A stretch of 12,283 nt of DNA from Planctomycetota bacterium (lineage in GTDB: Bacteria > Planctomycetota > MHYJ01 > JACQXL01): the NCBI GenBank assembly GCA_030018555.1, contig JASEHY010000025.1, positions 1 to 12,283 of the forward strand. The letters run 5' to 3'. The notes beneath the pieces were generated by a model. The model saw nothing but the letters and a program-made list of their open reading frames with translations. It was not told where the DNA came from and did no database searches. Below are positions 1 through 6,817 of the stretch, in pieces (positions within the stretch are counted from its first letter, which is position 1; each line of letters begins with the position of its first letter). Made by a program: the position numbers and the translations under genes.

Positions 1-468
1 AAAACCGGTGCCAACCCTACGGATCGTGGCAAAAAAGGGGTTAAACGAAGTCTGCTGACTGAAGCGACTGGTGTGCCGATCGGCGTGGCGGTTGAGGGAG
101 CAAATCGTCACGACATGAAAATGGCCAAGCAAACGTTGCAGAGCATTCCCATTGAACGGCCAAAACCAACGGAAGAAAAGCCACAAGGCCTTTGCCTGGA
201 CAAGGGTTTTGACTATGACGAAGTTAAAGATCTGGCCAAGGAATTTGAGTATACGGCTCACATTCGGGCACGTGGTGAAGAGTCGCAGGCGATCAAGCGG
301 GAGATTGGTTTCAAGGCAAGACGGTGGGTGGTTGAACGAACACACAGTTGGCTGAACCGCTTTCGGCGGATATTGATTCGCTGGGAAAAGAAGCTGCAAA
401 ACTACTTGGGACTGCTTCATTTTGTTTGTGCTCTTATTACTTATAGACCCATCGTTTCGTCAGGTTGA
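1..468 (+). CDS. IS5-family DDE transposase, C-terminal part (5' end outside window)
   Basis: The frame is open from the first base and encodes the last 155 residues of a DDE transposase, which would cut and join the ends of its insertion sequence. The segment CLDKGFDYDEV holds one of the catalytic aspartates. The segment RRWVVERTHSWLNRFRR is the signature around the catalytic glutamate in IS5-family enzymes. The GTG at position 73 is not taken as the start, because the conserved fold clearly begins upstream (KTGANPTDRGKKGVKRSLL is in frame). The C-terminus is at a normal place for this family, so this copy's 3' end looks intact; activity cannot be judged without the missing N-terminal half. 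Confidence 0.85.
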   Translation, partial: KTGANPTDRGKKGVKRSLLTEATGVPIGVAVEGANRHDMKMAKQTLQSIPIERPKPTEEKPQGLCLDKGFDYDEVKDLAKEFEYTAHIRARGEESQAIKREIGFKARRWVVERTHSWLNRFRRILIRWEKKLQNYLGLLHFVCALITYRPIVSSG

Positions 469-483
469 TATTCGGATAGGCTC
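1..483 (+). mobile_element. IS5-family insertion sequence, right-hand part only
   Basis: The window opens inside an insertion sequence. Its transposase reading frame runs to 468. About 15 bases later there is a candidate right terminal inverted repeat, ATTCGGATAGGCTC near 470-483, which has the look of IS5-family ends. The left end lies outside the window, so the inverted repeat and any target duplication cannot be confirmed. The exact right boundary is an inference. Confidence 0.6.
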
Positions 484-535
484 TAAATGCAGTCCAGATA
501 GCGGAATACCTGATAAGGACAGGAAAAAGGGCATT

Positions 536-565
536 TTCACCGCAGAGACGCAAAGGACGCAAAGA
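536..565 (+). repeat. Dispersed repeat copy A (TTCACCGCAGAGACGC type)
   Basis: TTCACCGCAGAGACGC followed by purine-rich, loosely repeated GCAAAG units. The same 16 bases begin another copy at 6818. This type of short repeat is common between genes in many environmental bacterial genomes. It does not encode a protein. Confidence 0.7.
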
Positions 566-574
566 AGAACAAGT

Positions 575-592
575 CCCCTCTAATAAGAGGGG
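575..592. repeat. Short hairpin CCCCTCT-AATA-AGAGGGG
   Basis: A perfect 7-bp stem with a 4-base loop sits between the insertion sequence and the operon. No T-run follows it, so it is more likely part of a repeat element than an intrinsic terminator. Confidence 0.5.
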
Positions 593-614
593 TAGGGGTG
601 TGTTAAGTGTAGGA

Positions 615-683
615 GGTTGAATGCCTGCCCGCCTTCCTGCCCGTCCTCTGGCGGGTGGAGGGTGTCCCACGAGGATGAATCAT
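615..683. repeat. Repeat copy 1, interrupted by a 39-nt GC-rich hairpin
   Basis: GGTTGAATG (615-623) and TGTCCCACG (663-671), followed by AATCAT (678-683), flank a 39-nt segment (624-662). In that segment CCTGCCCGCC can pair with GGCGGGTGG. In a second copy (750-776) the same two 9-mers are directly joined, so the hairpin looks inserted into copy 1. Confidence 0.5.
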
Positions 684-749
684 CTTACTGAAAATATGGA
701 TTTTAGAAAAGCGGCGATGGGTAACCCAAATAAATAGCCCAATGCAGGG

Positions 750-776
750 GGTTGAATGTGTCCCACGGGTAATCAT
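750..776. repeat. Repeat copy 2, uninterrupted
   Basis: GGTTGAATG is joined directly to TGTCCCACG, then AATCAT at 771-776, matching the three blocks of the interrupted copy at 615-683. This stretch lies about 75 bases upstream of the first operon gene. Together with copy 1 it accounts for most of the recognisable content of the 484-850 non-coding stretch. Confidence 0.5.
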
Positions 777-850
777 TGCGTCAGTCCTTTACTCTACAAT
801 GAAGGATGTCGAATAAAAACACTAAAATAATTATTATGAGGAGGTAATAT

Positions 851-2668
851 ATGTGGCAATTCAGTGAGTTGCGACCCGGTCAGCCAGAACGTGATCCACA
901 TGAAACTGAGTTCTTCAAGGAAGATAAAGCGGTTGATGCGCTGGTTAGAGAATCTATACAGAATTCTTTAGATGCAAAATTACCTCAATCAGATAATATT
1001 AGAGTAAGATTTACTCTATTTCCTATCATCGGGAAAAAGAAAGATAACTATTTTAAAGAGATTGAAAATCATTATGCCATCTGCAAATTTCCTGATGAAA
1101 GCCTGAAAAATACCATTGGGAGACCCCATTTTTTACTTATAGAGGATTTTGGTACAACAGGCCTGGATGGAAAAATATGCAGGGAAAAACCGGGGGAGGA
1201 AATAAAAAGTAACTATTACAGTTTCTGGTGGCAGGAAGGTATATCCGAAAAAGACAGGGTATCAGCCGGCAGATGGGGACTGGGAAAAACCGTATTTCCC
1301 ATGTGTTCAGGATTACGGGCATTCTGGGGTTTTACAATCAGGAACGACGATAATCGAGAATTACTGCTCGGGAAATCATTATTGAGATGCCACCTATATG
1401 ATGGACGGAGGTATAACTATTATGGCTATTTTGCCGGCAAGGGTTTTGAGCCAATTGAAACCGAGAATATAATCAATGATTTCCGAAATTATTTTAAGAT
1501 TACAAGAGAGAGGGAACCAGGCTTATCTATAATAATTCCGGATATTATACCTGAAATTAATACCGATGCAATTACTCGTGCGGTTATAATGAATTATTTT
1601 TATCCTGTCATTTCAGGAAAACTTATTGTGGAAGTAAATTATAACAATGAAGAAAATTGCTGTGTTGAGTTAAACAAGAATACACTGCTTAAATATGCTT
1701 CAGAACAAGACTGGACAGATACAAAATGGGAGAAACGGAACGTAAAATCACTTATGGATTTCATTGAGAATATCGCAACTTTCCCAGAAGAAAGAATATT
1801 CAACTTGAAAGGAATGCCTGAGCAACAAGAATCTTTTGGTAAGGATAAAAATCTTGGAGACATCAGAAAAAGATATGCCGATAACGAATTGCTTGCATTC
1901 CGCATACCGGTCAGAATCTCACCTGCGGGAAGAGAATCTGTTAAATCTCATTTTGATGTGTATGTTCAAAAAGATGAGAGTCTTGATAAAGCAGATGAAT
2001 TTTATATTCGTTCTGGCATTACTATCCCCAAAATAAAGAATCTGGGAAATCGTCCTGTCCGTACATTACTTTCCGCCGGCGATGAGTATGTATCAAGTTT
2101 TCTGGGTGACTCGGAACCCCCGGCCCATGAGGACTGGAACGAACGAACCGAAGGTTTCAGAGGTAAATATCAGGATGCGGGTAGAATATTACGACAAATA
2201 AAAACAAGTGTTTGGCAGATAATCAACGTCCTTGATATTCCTTCTCAAGAGCGAGATATTGACTTTTTTAAGGATGTATTCTTCGTAAAGGAGCCGGTAA
2301 ATGGACCGGGCACGGTAAAACCAATCCCCCCCATTATTAAATCTCCTCAGATTTTTAATATGAGTGATATTAAAGCAGGATTCCGTATAACTTTATCCGG
2401 AGAAAACGTTAAGGAAAAGGAATTTCCCTTTCTGGCAGAGGTTAAAATTGCCTATGATGTTTTGAGGGGGAACCCATTTAAAAAGTACAACGAACTTGAC
2501 TTCAATCTGGATAATAAAACCTTTAGCGAAAAAATCAATGGCGGGAAGATACTCACATCAAAATTAAATACAGTAAAAGTAGAAATTCTAAATGAGGATT
2601 TCGAATTTACCGTGACAGGATTTGATGAAAATAGGGATATTATTGTGGATGTAAAGGAGGTGGAATAA
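851..2668 (+). CDS. GHKL (MutL/MORC/Hsp90-type) ATPase, first gene of a predicted defence operon
   Basis: A 605-residue protein with the three ATP-binding boxes of the GHKL fold. The N box is E34-SIQ-N38-SL-D41-A. The G1 box is around D99 (EDFGTTGLDG). The G2 box is GRWGLGKT at 140-147. GHKL ATPases dimerise on ATP and act as clamps or conformational switches, usually on DNA or protein partners. Residues from about 480 to 605 look strand-rich, with no catalytic motif I can recognise. The start is supported by a strong Shine-Dalgarno site (AGGAGGT, 839-845). MutL/MORC-like GHKL proteins are known from published genome-context work to occur in predicted restriction-modification operons, and the cytosine methyltransferase three genes downstream fits that pattern. 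I could not place the protein in a named subfamily. The stop overlaps the next start (TAATG). Confidence 0.75.
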   Translation: MWQFSELRPGQPERDPHETEFFKEDKAVDALVRESIQNSLDAKLPQSDNIRVRFTLFPIIGKKKDNYFKEIENHYAICKFPDESLKNTIGRPHFLLIEDFGTTGLDGKICREKPGEEIKSNYYSFWWQEGISEKDRVSAGRWGLGKTVFPMCSGLRAFWGFTIRNDDNRELLLGKSLLRCHLYDGRRYNYYGYFAGKGFEPIETENIINDFRNYFKITREREPGLSIIIPDIIPEINTDAITRAVIMNYFYPVISGKLIVEVNYNNEENCCVELNKNTLLKYASEQDWTDTKWEKRNVKSLMDFIENIATFPEERIFNLKGMPEQQESFGKDKNLGDIRKRYADNELLAFRIPVRISPAGRESVKSHFDVYVQKDESLDKADEFYIRSGITIPKIKNLGNRPVRTLLSAGDEYVSSFLGDSEPPAHEDWNERTEGFRGKYQDAGRILRQIKTSVWQIINVLDIPSQERDIDFFKDVFFVKEPVNGPGTVKPIPPIIKSPQIFNMSDIKAGFRITLSGENVKEKEFPFLAEVKIAYDVLRGNPFKKYNELDFNLDNKTFSEKINGGKILTSKLNTVKVEILNEDFEFTVTGFDENRDIIVDVKEVE

Positions 2669-3453
2669 TGAGACGTCGTTTTAATTACACGGACAGGCAG
2701 AGAATAAAACATGAGAATGTATCTGCTAAAATTAATAAAACAGATTATGCAGTATCATTTGATGCCACCGCTTCTCTGGAAAATATGAATCTGCAACAGG
2801 ATGCATCAGTTTACTTGGAAATCTATCATGGTACTGTATCCAGAAGATATTTCCTCGGAACTATCAGGAATAATAAAAGGATCTCTGATAGAGATATTTC
2901 CGATCTGGGTTATGTTGACTATTTAATGTTCAGAGTGAGAGTTGTGGATGAATCTAATAAAATAGGATTAATTCTGGCTGCTGCAGATAAAATCAGCCCG
3001 CGTGATAAAGAAGGCAAAGAACTGAAACAGCGTTCTATTCTTCCTGTTTACTGGCATAAAGACCTCGGTCAGAGAATATGGCAAATTGAATATAGCGGGG
3101 ATGGTCCGGAAATATATTTCAGCAAATCAGTTCCCGGTATCAAACAGATGGCGAAATCAGATAGATTTTTCTTTTTTACCGTTTATCCGGCGGTTATCAG
3201 GGAGATATTAACTTATTTGTTTCTTGTTGAGGAAATATCTAATCTGGATGATTTAGATGAGGGCTGGCAGAAGGACTGGATTGATTTTGCGAGGTATTTC
3301 AATCCTGAAAATATACCGGATGGCCCCGATGACGCTGATTACAAGGAAGAAATAACCGATTGGATAGACGATGTAATAGATGAATTCTGTAAGAAACACC
3401 CTGATAAATGGAAAGAATTCATCAGCACTATGAAGGAGGGAGAAGGCGTATGA
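2668..3453 (+). CDS. Unrecognised operon protein, 261 aa
   Basis: I do not recognise a family. The N-terminus is strongly basic (MRRRFNYTDRQRIKHE), followed by a region of alternating hydrophobic residues suggesting beta strands to about residue 110. A patch near 160-175 (SDRFFFFTVYPAVIREIL) is hydrophobic but contains charges and is not convincing as a membrane anchor. The last 80 residues are very acidic (NLDDLDEG, PDGPDDADYKEE, DDVIDE) and look helical. No nuclease, helicase or methylase motif is visible. The start overlaps the ATPase stop by one base and has a good ribosome site (AAGGAGGT, 2654-2661), so the two genes are translationally linked. Position between the GHKL ATPase and the methyltransferase suggests a subunit or effector of the same system; that is inference. 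Confidence 0.7.
   Translation: MRRRFNYTDRQRIKHENVSAKINKTDYAVSFDATASLENMNLQQDASVYLEIYHGTVSRRYFLGTIRNNKRISDRDISDLGYVDYLMFRVRVVDESNKIGLILAAADKISPRDKEGKELKQRSILPVYWHKDLGQRIWQIEYSGDGPEIYFSKSVPGIKQMAKSDRFFFFTVYPAVIREILTYLFLVEEISNLDDLDEGWQKDWIDFARYFNPENIPDGPDDADYKEEITDWIDDVIDEFCKKHPDKWKEFISTMKEGEGV
3433..3440 (+). promoter_or_regulatory. Ribosome binding site that fixes the third operon gene's start
   Basis: AAGGAGGG lies 9 bases before the ATG at 3450. This favours 3450 over the upstream in-frame ATG at 3408, which would overlap the preceding gene by 46 bases. With the 3450 start the overlap is the common 4-base ATGA. Confidence 0.7.
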
Positions 3454-4163
3454 CAGAATATATTCGCATTCTGAATGAACAGGGGCTGGAAAAATTTCAG
3501 AACTACATAAATCAATTGAAAGATGGGATGGATGAAGACCCGCCTGTTGATGAGTTAAGTCAGGAACCATTTTCAGTTGAATTCAGTCCGCGTATAAAAG
3601 TGGGAAAACGCACTTTTGCCAACCGCCTTGAAATGGGAAAATATCTGAGCGAGATATTGCAGGGGATCAGTGCTGACAAACTCACGTCCGAAAAAGGACT
3701 ATGGTCTTGGCTGGCTCTGTTCTGGTTTGACATTATATGCCCCAGAGATGATAATGGAATGAGAAAAATTCTCAAAAGCAATCATTATATATGCAGTTCA
3801 AATTGGAAGTATTGGCACCGTCATTTTATTGCTGCCTCATGGGATATATATTCAACCCATAAAAGATTTTCCCGCCTTTTTCTGGGTTCACCGATTTTTA
3901 TCCATAACGATTGGACGGAACAGGTGGCATCGCGTCAGGATTTTATTTCAAATAAATACATTGTTGAAGCCATTGATAAATTATACTGGGATGAAAGCAA
4001 AGAGAAACCTAAACCAAAAGCATTAGGTCCTAAAGTTGGGGGTGGTTTAAGAAGACTTATTCAATTGATACAACAGTTTGGGCGAACTTATGATCTTTTT
4101 TCAATACCACCAAAGGAATTTCTATCACTACTGCCGCAAGAATTTAACAACTGGAAAAAATGA
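3450..4163 (+). CDS. Unrecognised operon protein, 237 aa (possibly DUF6339-like)
   Basis: The product begins MTEYIRILNEQGLEKFQNYI and is rich in tryptophan and aromatic residues in the middle (KGLWSWLALFWFDIICP, SSNWKYWHRHFIAASWDIY). It then has HNDWTEQVASRQDF and a basic stretch (KPKPKALGPKVGGGLRRL) near the C-terminus. From memory this resembles small proteins annotated DUF6339 that sit beside cytosine methyltransferases and GHKL-type ATPases, but I cannot verify that here. No catalytic motif is certain; the conserved-looking His, Asp and Arg residues in the central part could be functional. It overlaps the previous gene by 4 bases (ATGA). A 26-base gap separates it from the methyltransferase gene. 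Confidence 0.65.
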   Translation: MTEYIRILNEQGLEKFQNYINQLKDGMDEDPPVDELSQEPFSVEFSPRIKVGKRTFANRLEMGKYLSEILQGISADKLTSEKGLWSWLALFWFDIICPRDDNGMRKILKSNHYICSSNWKYWHRHFIAASWDIYSTHKRFSRLFLGSPIFIHNDWTEQVASRQDFISNKYIVEAIDKLYWDESKEKPKPKALGPKVGGGLRRLIQLIQQFGRTYDLFSIPPKEFLSLLPQEFNNWKK

Positions 4164-4189
4164 ATTTTGAAATTTAGAGGTGTATAAAG

Positions 4190-5548
4190 ATGTTGGGTCG
4201 TTTTTATGCTATAGACCTTTTCGCCGGATGTGGTGGATTGAGCGAGGGATTTACCCGGGCGGGCTTTGAATCTGTTGCCCAGATTGAAATGGATAAATGG
4301 GCCTGCGAAACAATGAGAACCCGTCAGTTATATCATACGCTCCGGAAACACCGTCTATCACATCTGTATTATAACTACTGCAGAAACGAGACCACAAAAG
4401 ATGATATCTTTAACCGTTACCCTGATATCGCTGAATCAGTGAACCATAAGGTAATTCAGAGAGAATTCGGTAAGGATTCTCCCGATGGGGTTATTGCGAG
4501 AATCAGGGCATCAATGAAATATCATAATGTTAAAAGGATTAATGTGGTTCTCGGCGGACCACCATGCCAGTCATATTCGGAGATTGGCAGAGCAAGAGAT
4601 CCCCACCGGATGGCGAAAGATAAACGTCATTTTCTGTTTGAGCATTACTTTTATATATTGGAACAATTACAACCGGACTTTTTTGTATTTGAGAATGTAC
4701 CCGGTCTGTTAACCGCCAGAGTATCCAGTCAGGAGATGTTCAAGAAGATACTGGATGGTTTTTCTTCCATCAACCCCGCTTATGAAACATCGCCAACTTT
4801 TGATGAATACAGAAAAAACGCCAGAAAATATCTTCTTAACAGTGCTGATTTCGGTGTCCCGCAGAAACGGAAAAGATTGGTGCTGATAGGATATAAACGG
4901 AAACTGGAGTCAAGGTATCCTGATATAAGAGAAATATTCCGGGACATACTATGCAGGGGAAAAAGGAACAAAGGATGCCGGACCGTTACGGATGCCATAG
5001 GAGACCTGACGGAACTCAAACCGGGCGATGGCAGTGACAGATGGTTTGGTTCATATAACCGCAGAACCAATCTTGCCGAATATCAGAATCTGATGCGGGA
5101 AAATAGTTCGGGTATCCTGAATCATAGGGCACGCACACATATGGAGAGCGACCTTGAAAGATATAAGTTCTTTATAGAACACCATAAAAACGGCAACGGT
5201 GCAGCAACGCTTAAAGATCTGAAAAGAGAAAATCCTGGACTTATGCCGGACCATAATAATCTGGATATATTTATAAACCGCTTCAAGGTGCAGTGGTGGA
5301 ATCAACCTTCATCCACCGTAACCGCACATATCTGCAGTGACGGGCATTATTATATTCATCCCGATATTCATCAGTGCAGGTCTTTTACAGTGAGAGAGGC
5401 GGCAAGATGTCAGTCCTTTCCCGATAATTATCTGTTTGAAGGACCAAGAACCGAACAATTCAGGCAGGTCGGTAATGCCGTTCCGCCATTACTGGCTGAA
5501 GCAATAGCGAAAATCATTCATAGGAAACTGCTGCAGATTTATGGATAA
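4190..5548 (+). CDS. C5-cytosine DNA methyltransferase
   Basis: A 452-residue enzyme that transfers a methyl group from S-adenosylmethionine to C5 of cytosine in DNA. The family motifs appear in order. Motif I is DLFAGCGGLSEGF (9-21). Motif IV is GGPPCQS with catalytic Cys126. Motif VI is FENVPGL with Glu168. Motif VIII is QKRKR (225-229). Motif IX is PSSTVTAHI, and motif X is QVGNAVPP (426-433). The segment between VIII and IX should hold the target-recognition domain; its DNA specificity cannot be read from sequence. An insert of about 70 residues lies between motifs I and IV. All catalytic residues are present, so it should be active. AGAGGTG at 4176-4182 is a plausible ribosome site. Its 3' end overlaps the glycosylase gene by 8 bases. 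In this operon it would protect host DNA from the system's unidentified effector. Confidence 0.93.
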   Translation: MLGRFYAIDLFAGCGGLSEGFTRAGFESVAQIEMDKWACETMRTRQLYHTLRKHRLSHLYYNYCRNETTKDDIFNRYPDIAESVNHKVIQREFGKDSPDGVIARIRASMKYHNVKRINVVLGGPPCQSYSEIGRARDPHRMAKDKRHFLFEHYFYILEQLQPDFFVFENVPGLLTARVSSQEMFKKILDGFSSINPAYETSPTFDEYRKNARKYLLNSADFGVPQKRKRLVLIGYKRKLESRYPDIREIFRDILCRGKRNKGCRTVTDAIGDLTELKPGDGSDRWFGSYNRRTNLAEYQNLMRENSSGILNHRARTHMESDLERYKFFIEHHKNGNGAATLKDLKRENPGLMPDHNNLDIFINRFKVQWWNQPSSTVTAHICSDGHYYIHPDIHQCRSFTVREAARCQSFPDNYLFEGPRTEQFRQVGNAVPPLLAEAIAKIIHRKLLQIYG

Positions 5549-6179
5549 CCTACCTTCTTCAAAGAGGATAAGAAAATTCCGTCGTAGAATCCTGCTCTGG
5601 TTCAACCACCACAAACGGAATTATCCATGGCGGAGCACGAGGAATCCTTTCAGAATCCTGATAGCCGAGATGATGCTCCAGCGTACCAGAGCCAATCAGG
5701 TAGAGAAGGTATATCGCGATTTCTTCTCAAGGTTTAAAACAGCCAGAGATGTCGCTTCTGCTAGTATGAAAGAATTAAGAAAAGTCCTTCATCCTTTAGG
5801 CCTCAGGTGGCGGGTCAAAAAGTTCAGGGAGATGACAAGTGTTCTCGTGAATGATTTTAATAGCCGAGTTCCACGAACAAGAGAAGAATTACTGAAACTT
5901 CCTGGAGTTGGCGATTATATTACCGGAATGGTTCTCTCTCTTGCATATGGTAAAAGAGAATGGATAGTTGATAGTAATGTGGTCCGTGTATTTAAAAGGT
6001 ATTTCGGGATGAGAACATCAAAGGAAGGCAGACGGGACAGACATATCATAGAGACAGCCGGGAAGTATGCTTTATGCCGGAATACCGGAAAGGCAAACAT
6101 GGCTCTTCTGGATTTCGGTGCTCTGATATGCACACCGATAAATCCAGATTGCAATAACTGCTTTTTATCCAATGGTTAG
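5541..6179 (+). CDS. HhH-GPD DNA glycosylase, MIG-like T:G mismatch type, ending before its 4th cluster Cys
   Basis: A 212-residue member of the EndoIII/MutY superfamily. The helix-hairpin-helix loop is LPGVGDY (120-126). Catalytic Asp144 lies in VDSNVVRV, and Glu43 lies in IAEMMLQRT. It closely resembles the thymine-DNA mismatch glycosylase MIG of Methanothermobacter, encoded beside a cytosine methyltransferase: both share PWR.TR.P, LGL..., ND...RVPR.R, LPGVG.Y and VD.N.VRV..RYFG, with a Tyr at 126. MIG-type enzymes remove T from T:G pairs formed by deamination of 5-methylcytosine. The 8-base overlap with the methyltransferase gene supports that role. The iron-sulfur ligands are C197-x6-C204-x2-C207, but the stop codon falls exactly where the fourth cysteine (x5-C) should be. 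A MutY-like A:G specificity is the alternative. Confidence 0.85.
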   Translation: MDNLPSSKRIRKFRRRILLWFNHHKRNYPWRSTRNPFRILIAEMMLQRTRANQVEKVYRDFFSRFKTARDVASASMKELRKVLHPLGLRWRVKKFREMTSVLVNDFNSRVPRTREELLKLPGVGDYITGMVLSLAYGKREWIVDSNVVRVFKRYFGMRTSKEGRRDRHIIETAGKYALCRNTGKANMALLDFGALICTPINPDCNNCFLSNG

Positions 6180-6212
6180 TGGGACAGTCCCGCCCCAGCG
6201 GAATGCCTGATT
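6179..6212. repeat. Palindromic repeat abutting the glycosylase stop codon
   Basis: GTGGGACAGTCCCGC begins at the last base of the glycosylase stop codon and contains GGGAC-A-GTCCC (6181-6191). A relative, GTGGGACTGTTCCGC, occurs at 11839-11853 with 13 of 15 bases identical. It may have arrived by insertion and cut the last residues off the glycosylase. Confidence 0.5.
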
Positions 6213-6257
6213 TGTCTGGTATGCAGGGCAGGGTTTTCTGAAAATCGGGAATTCGGA

Positions 6258-6298
6258 ACCACAGATGAGCACAGATTGACACAAGCCACAGATTACAG
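6258..6298. repeat. CACAGAT-type short repeat
   Basis: Three CACAGAT units (6260, 6270, 6287) occur in an irregular series. This is a widespread type of intergenic repeat in environmental bacteria and is related in style to the CCACAGAG arms found at 7433 and the CCACAAAG arms at 8975. Confidence 0.5.
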
Positions 6299-6320
6299 CA
6301 AAGCGCCAGATTGGTTTTAA

Positions 6321-6379
6321 CCTGTCTGCCGCCTGCCTGCCACTGCGTGGCGGTAGGTAGGTGCTCGGCACAGGCAGGC
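6321..6379. repeat. GC-rich nested hairpin (CCTGCCTGCC type)
   Basis: The inner arm CCTGCCTGCCA (6332-6342) pairs imperfectly with TGGCGGTAGGTAGG (6348-6361). The outer arm CCTGTCTGCCG (6321-6331) pairs with CGGCACAGGCAGG (6366-6378). Similar CCTGCC/GGCAGG elements are dispersed in several candidate phyla. The smaller GC-rich hairpin at 624-662 may be a relative. Confidence 0.6.
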
Positions 6380-6462
6380 TAAATAATTACCCGGAAACAG
6401 GGGTTAGATGCCTTTATTGCCTGGGTAAACCGCCCTGGACCAATACTTCCCAAGAGATGGCC

Positions 6463-6529
6463 AAGGTGCTAAAAATGGAAGTTTTTTGACCATTTTACCC
6501 CTCCTAAAAACCTCGGAAATTAGCACCTT
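6463..6529. repeat. Inverted repeat with one arm split by 23 nt
   Basis: AAGGTGCTAAAAATGG (6463-6478) is the complement of CCATTTT (6490-6496) plus TTAGCACCTT (6520-6529), nearly without mismatch once 23 bases (6497-6519) are removed from the right arm. This looks like a small palindromic element that received an insertion. Confidence 0.5.
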
Positions 6530-6610
6530 CGTTTTACAGTCCCATTGATTTATAAGGAGTTATGACGAGGGGGATACCCCTGCCCCCCACCCCCATCCCC
6601 CTTGACTCTC

Positions 6611-6786
6611 ATCTCTACTTTGCGAAATCCACACCTCTATTTTGCGAAACCCTCTCCTCTATTTGGCGAAATCCATATCTCTATTTTGCGAAACCCACTC
6701 CTCTACTTTGCGAAATCCATATCCCTATTTTGCGAAATCCACACCTATACTTTGCGAAACCCTCTCCTCTATTGCCCCAAATCCAC
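6611..6786. repeat. Tandem array, 22-bp period x 8 units
   Basis: Eight head-to-tail units of exactly 22 bp. The core TTTGCGAAA recurs so that GCGAAA begins at 6622, 6644, 6666, 6688, 6710, 6732 and 6754, with a degenerate eighth unit at 6776. Each unit is CTCTA-rich, then TTTGCGAAA, then (T/C)CC(A/T)(C/T)-type bases. The plus strand is pyrimidine-rich and has no stops, so several meaningless overlapping frames stay open across it. There are no unique spacers, so it is not a CRISPR array. Confidence 0.9.
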
Positions 6787-6817
6787 AACTCCCTCCCCCA
6801 AAAAATTATCCAAGAAA

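Noticed and set aside
771..830. Promoter of the defence operon (TACAAT at 795 or TAAAAT at 823)
   Set aside because: Neither has a convincing -35 box at 16-18 bp spacing, so the operon promoter is left unassigned.
2380..2480. PD-(D/E)xK nuclease motif in the ATPase C-terminus (AEVK)
   Set aside because: The segment looks like alternating beta strands, and no matching upstream Asp in a suitable context could be found.
759..6186. TGTCCCAC / GTGGGACA inverted pair bracketing the operon as ends of a transposable unit
   Set aside because: Only 8 bases match, the same motif occurs elsewhere (663, 11839 region), and no further symmetry or target duplication is seen.
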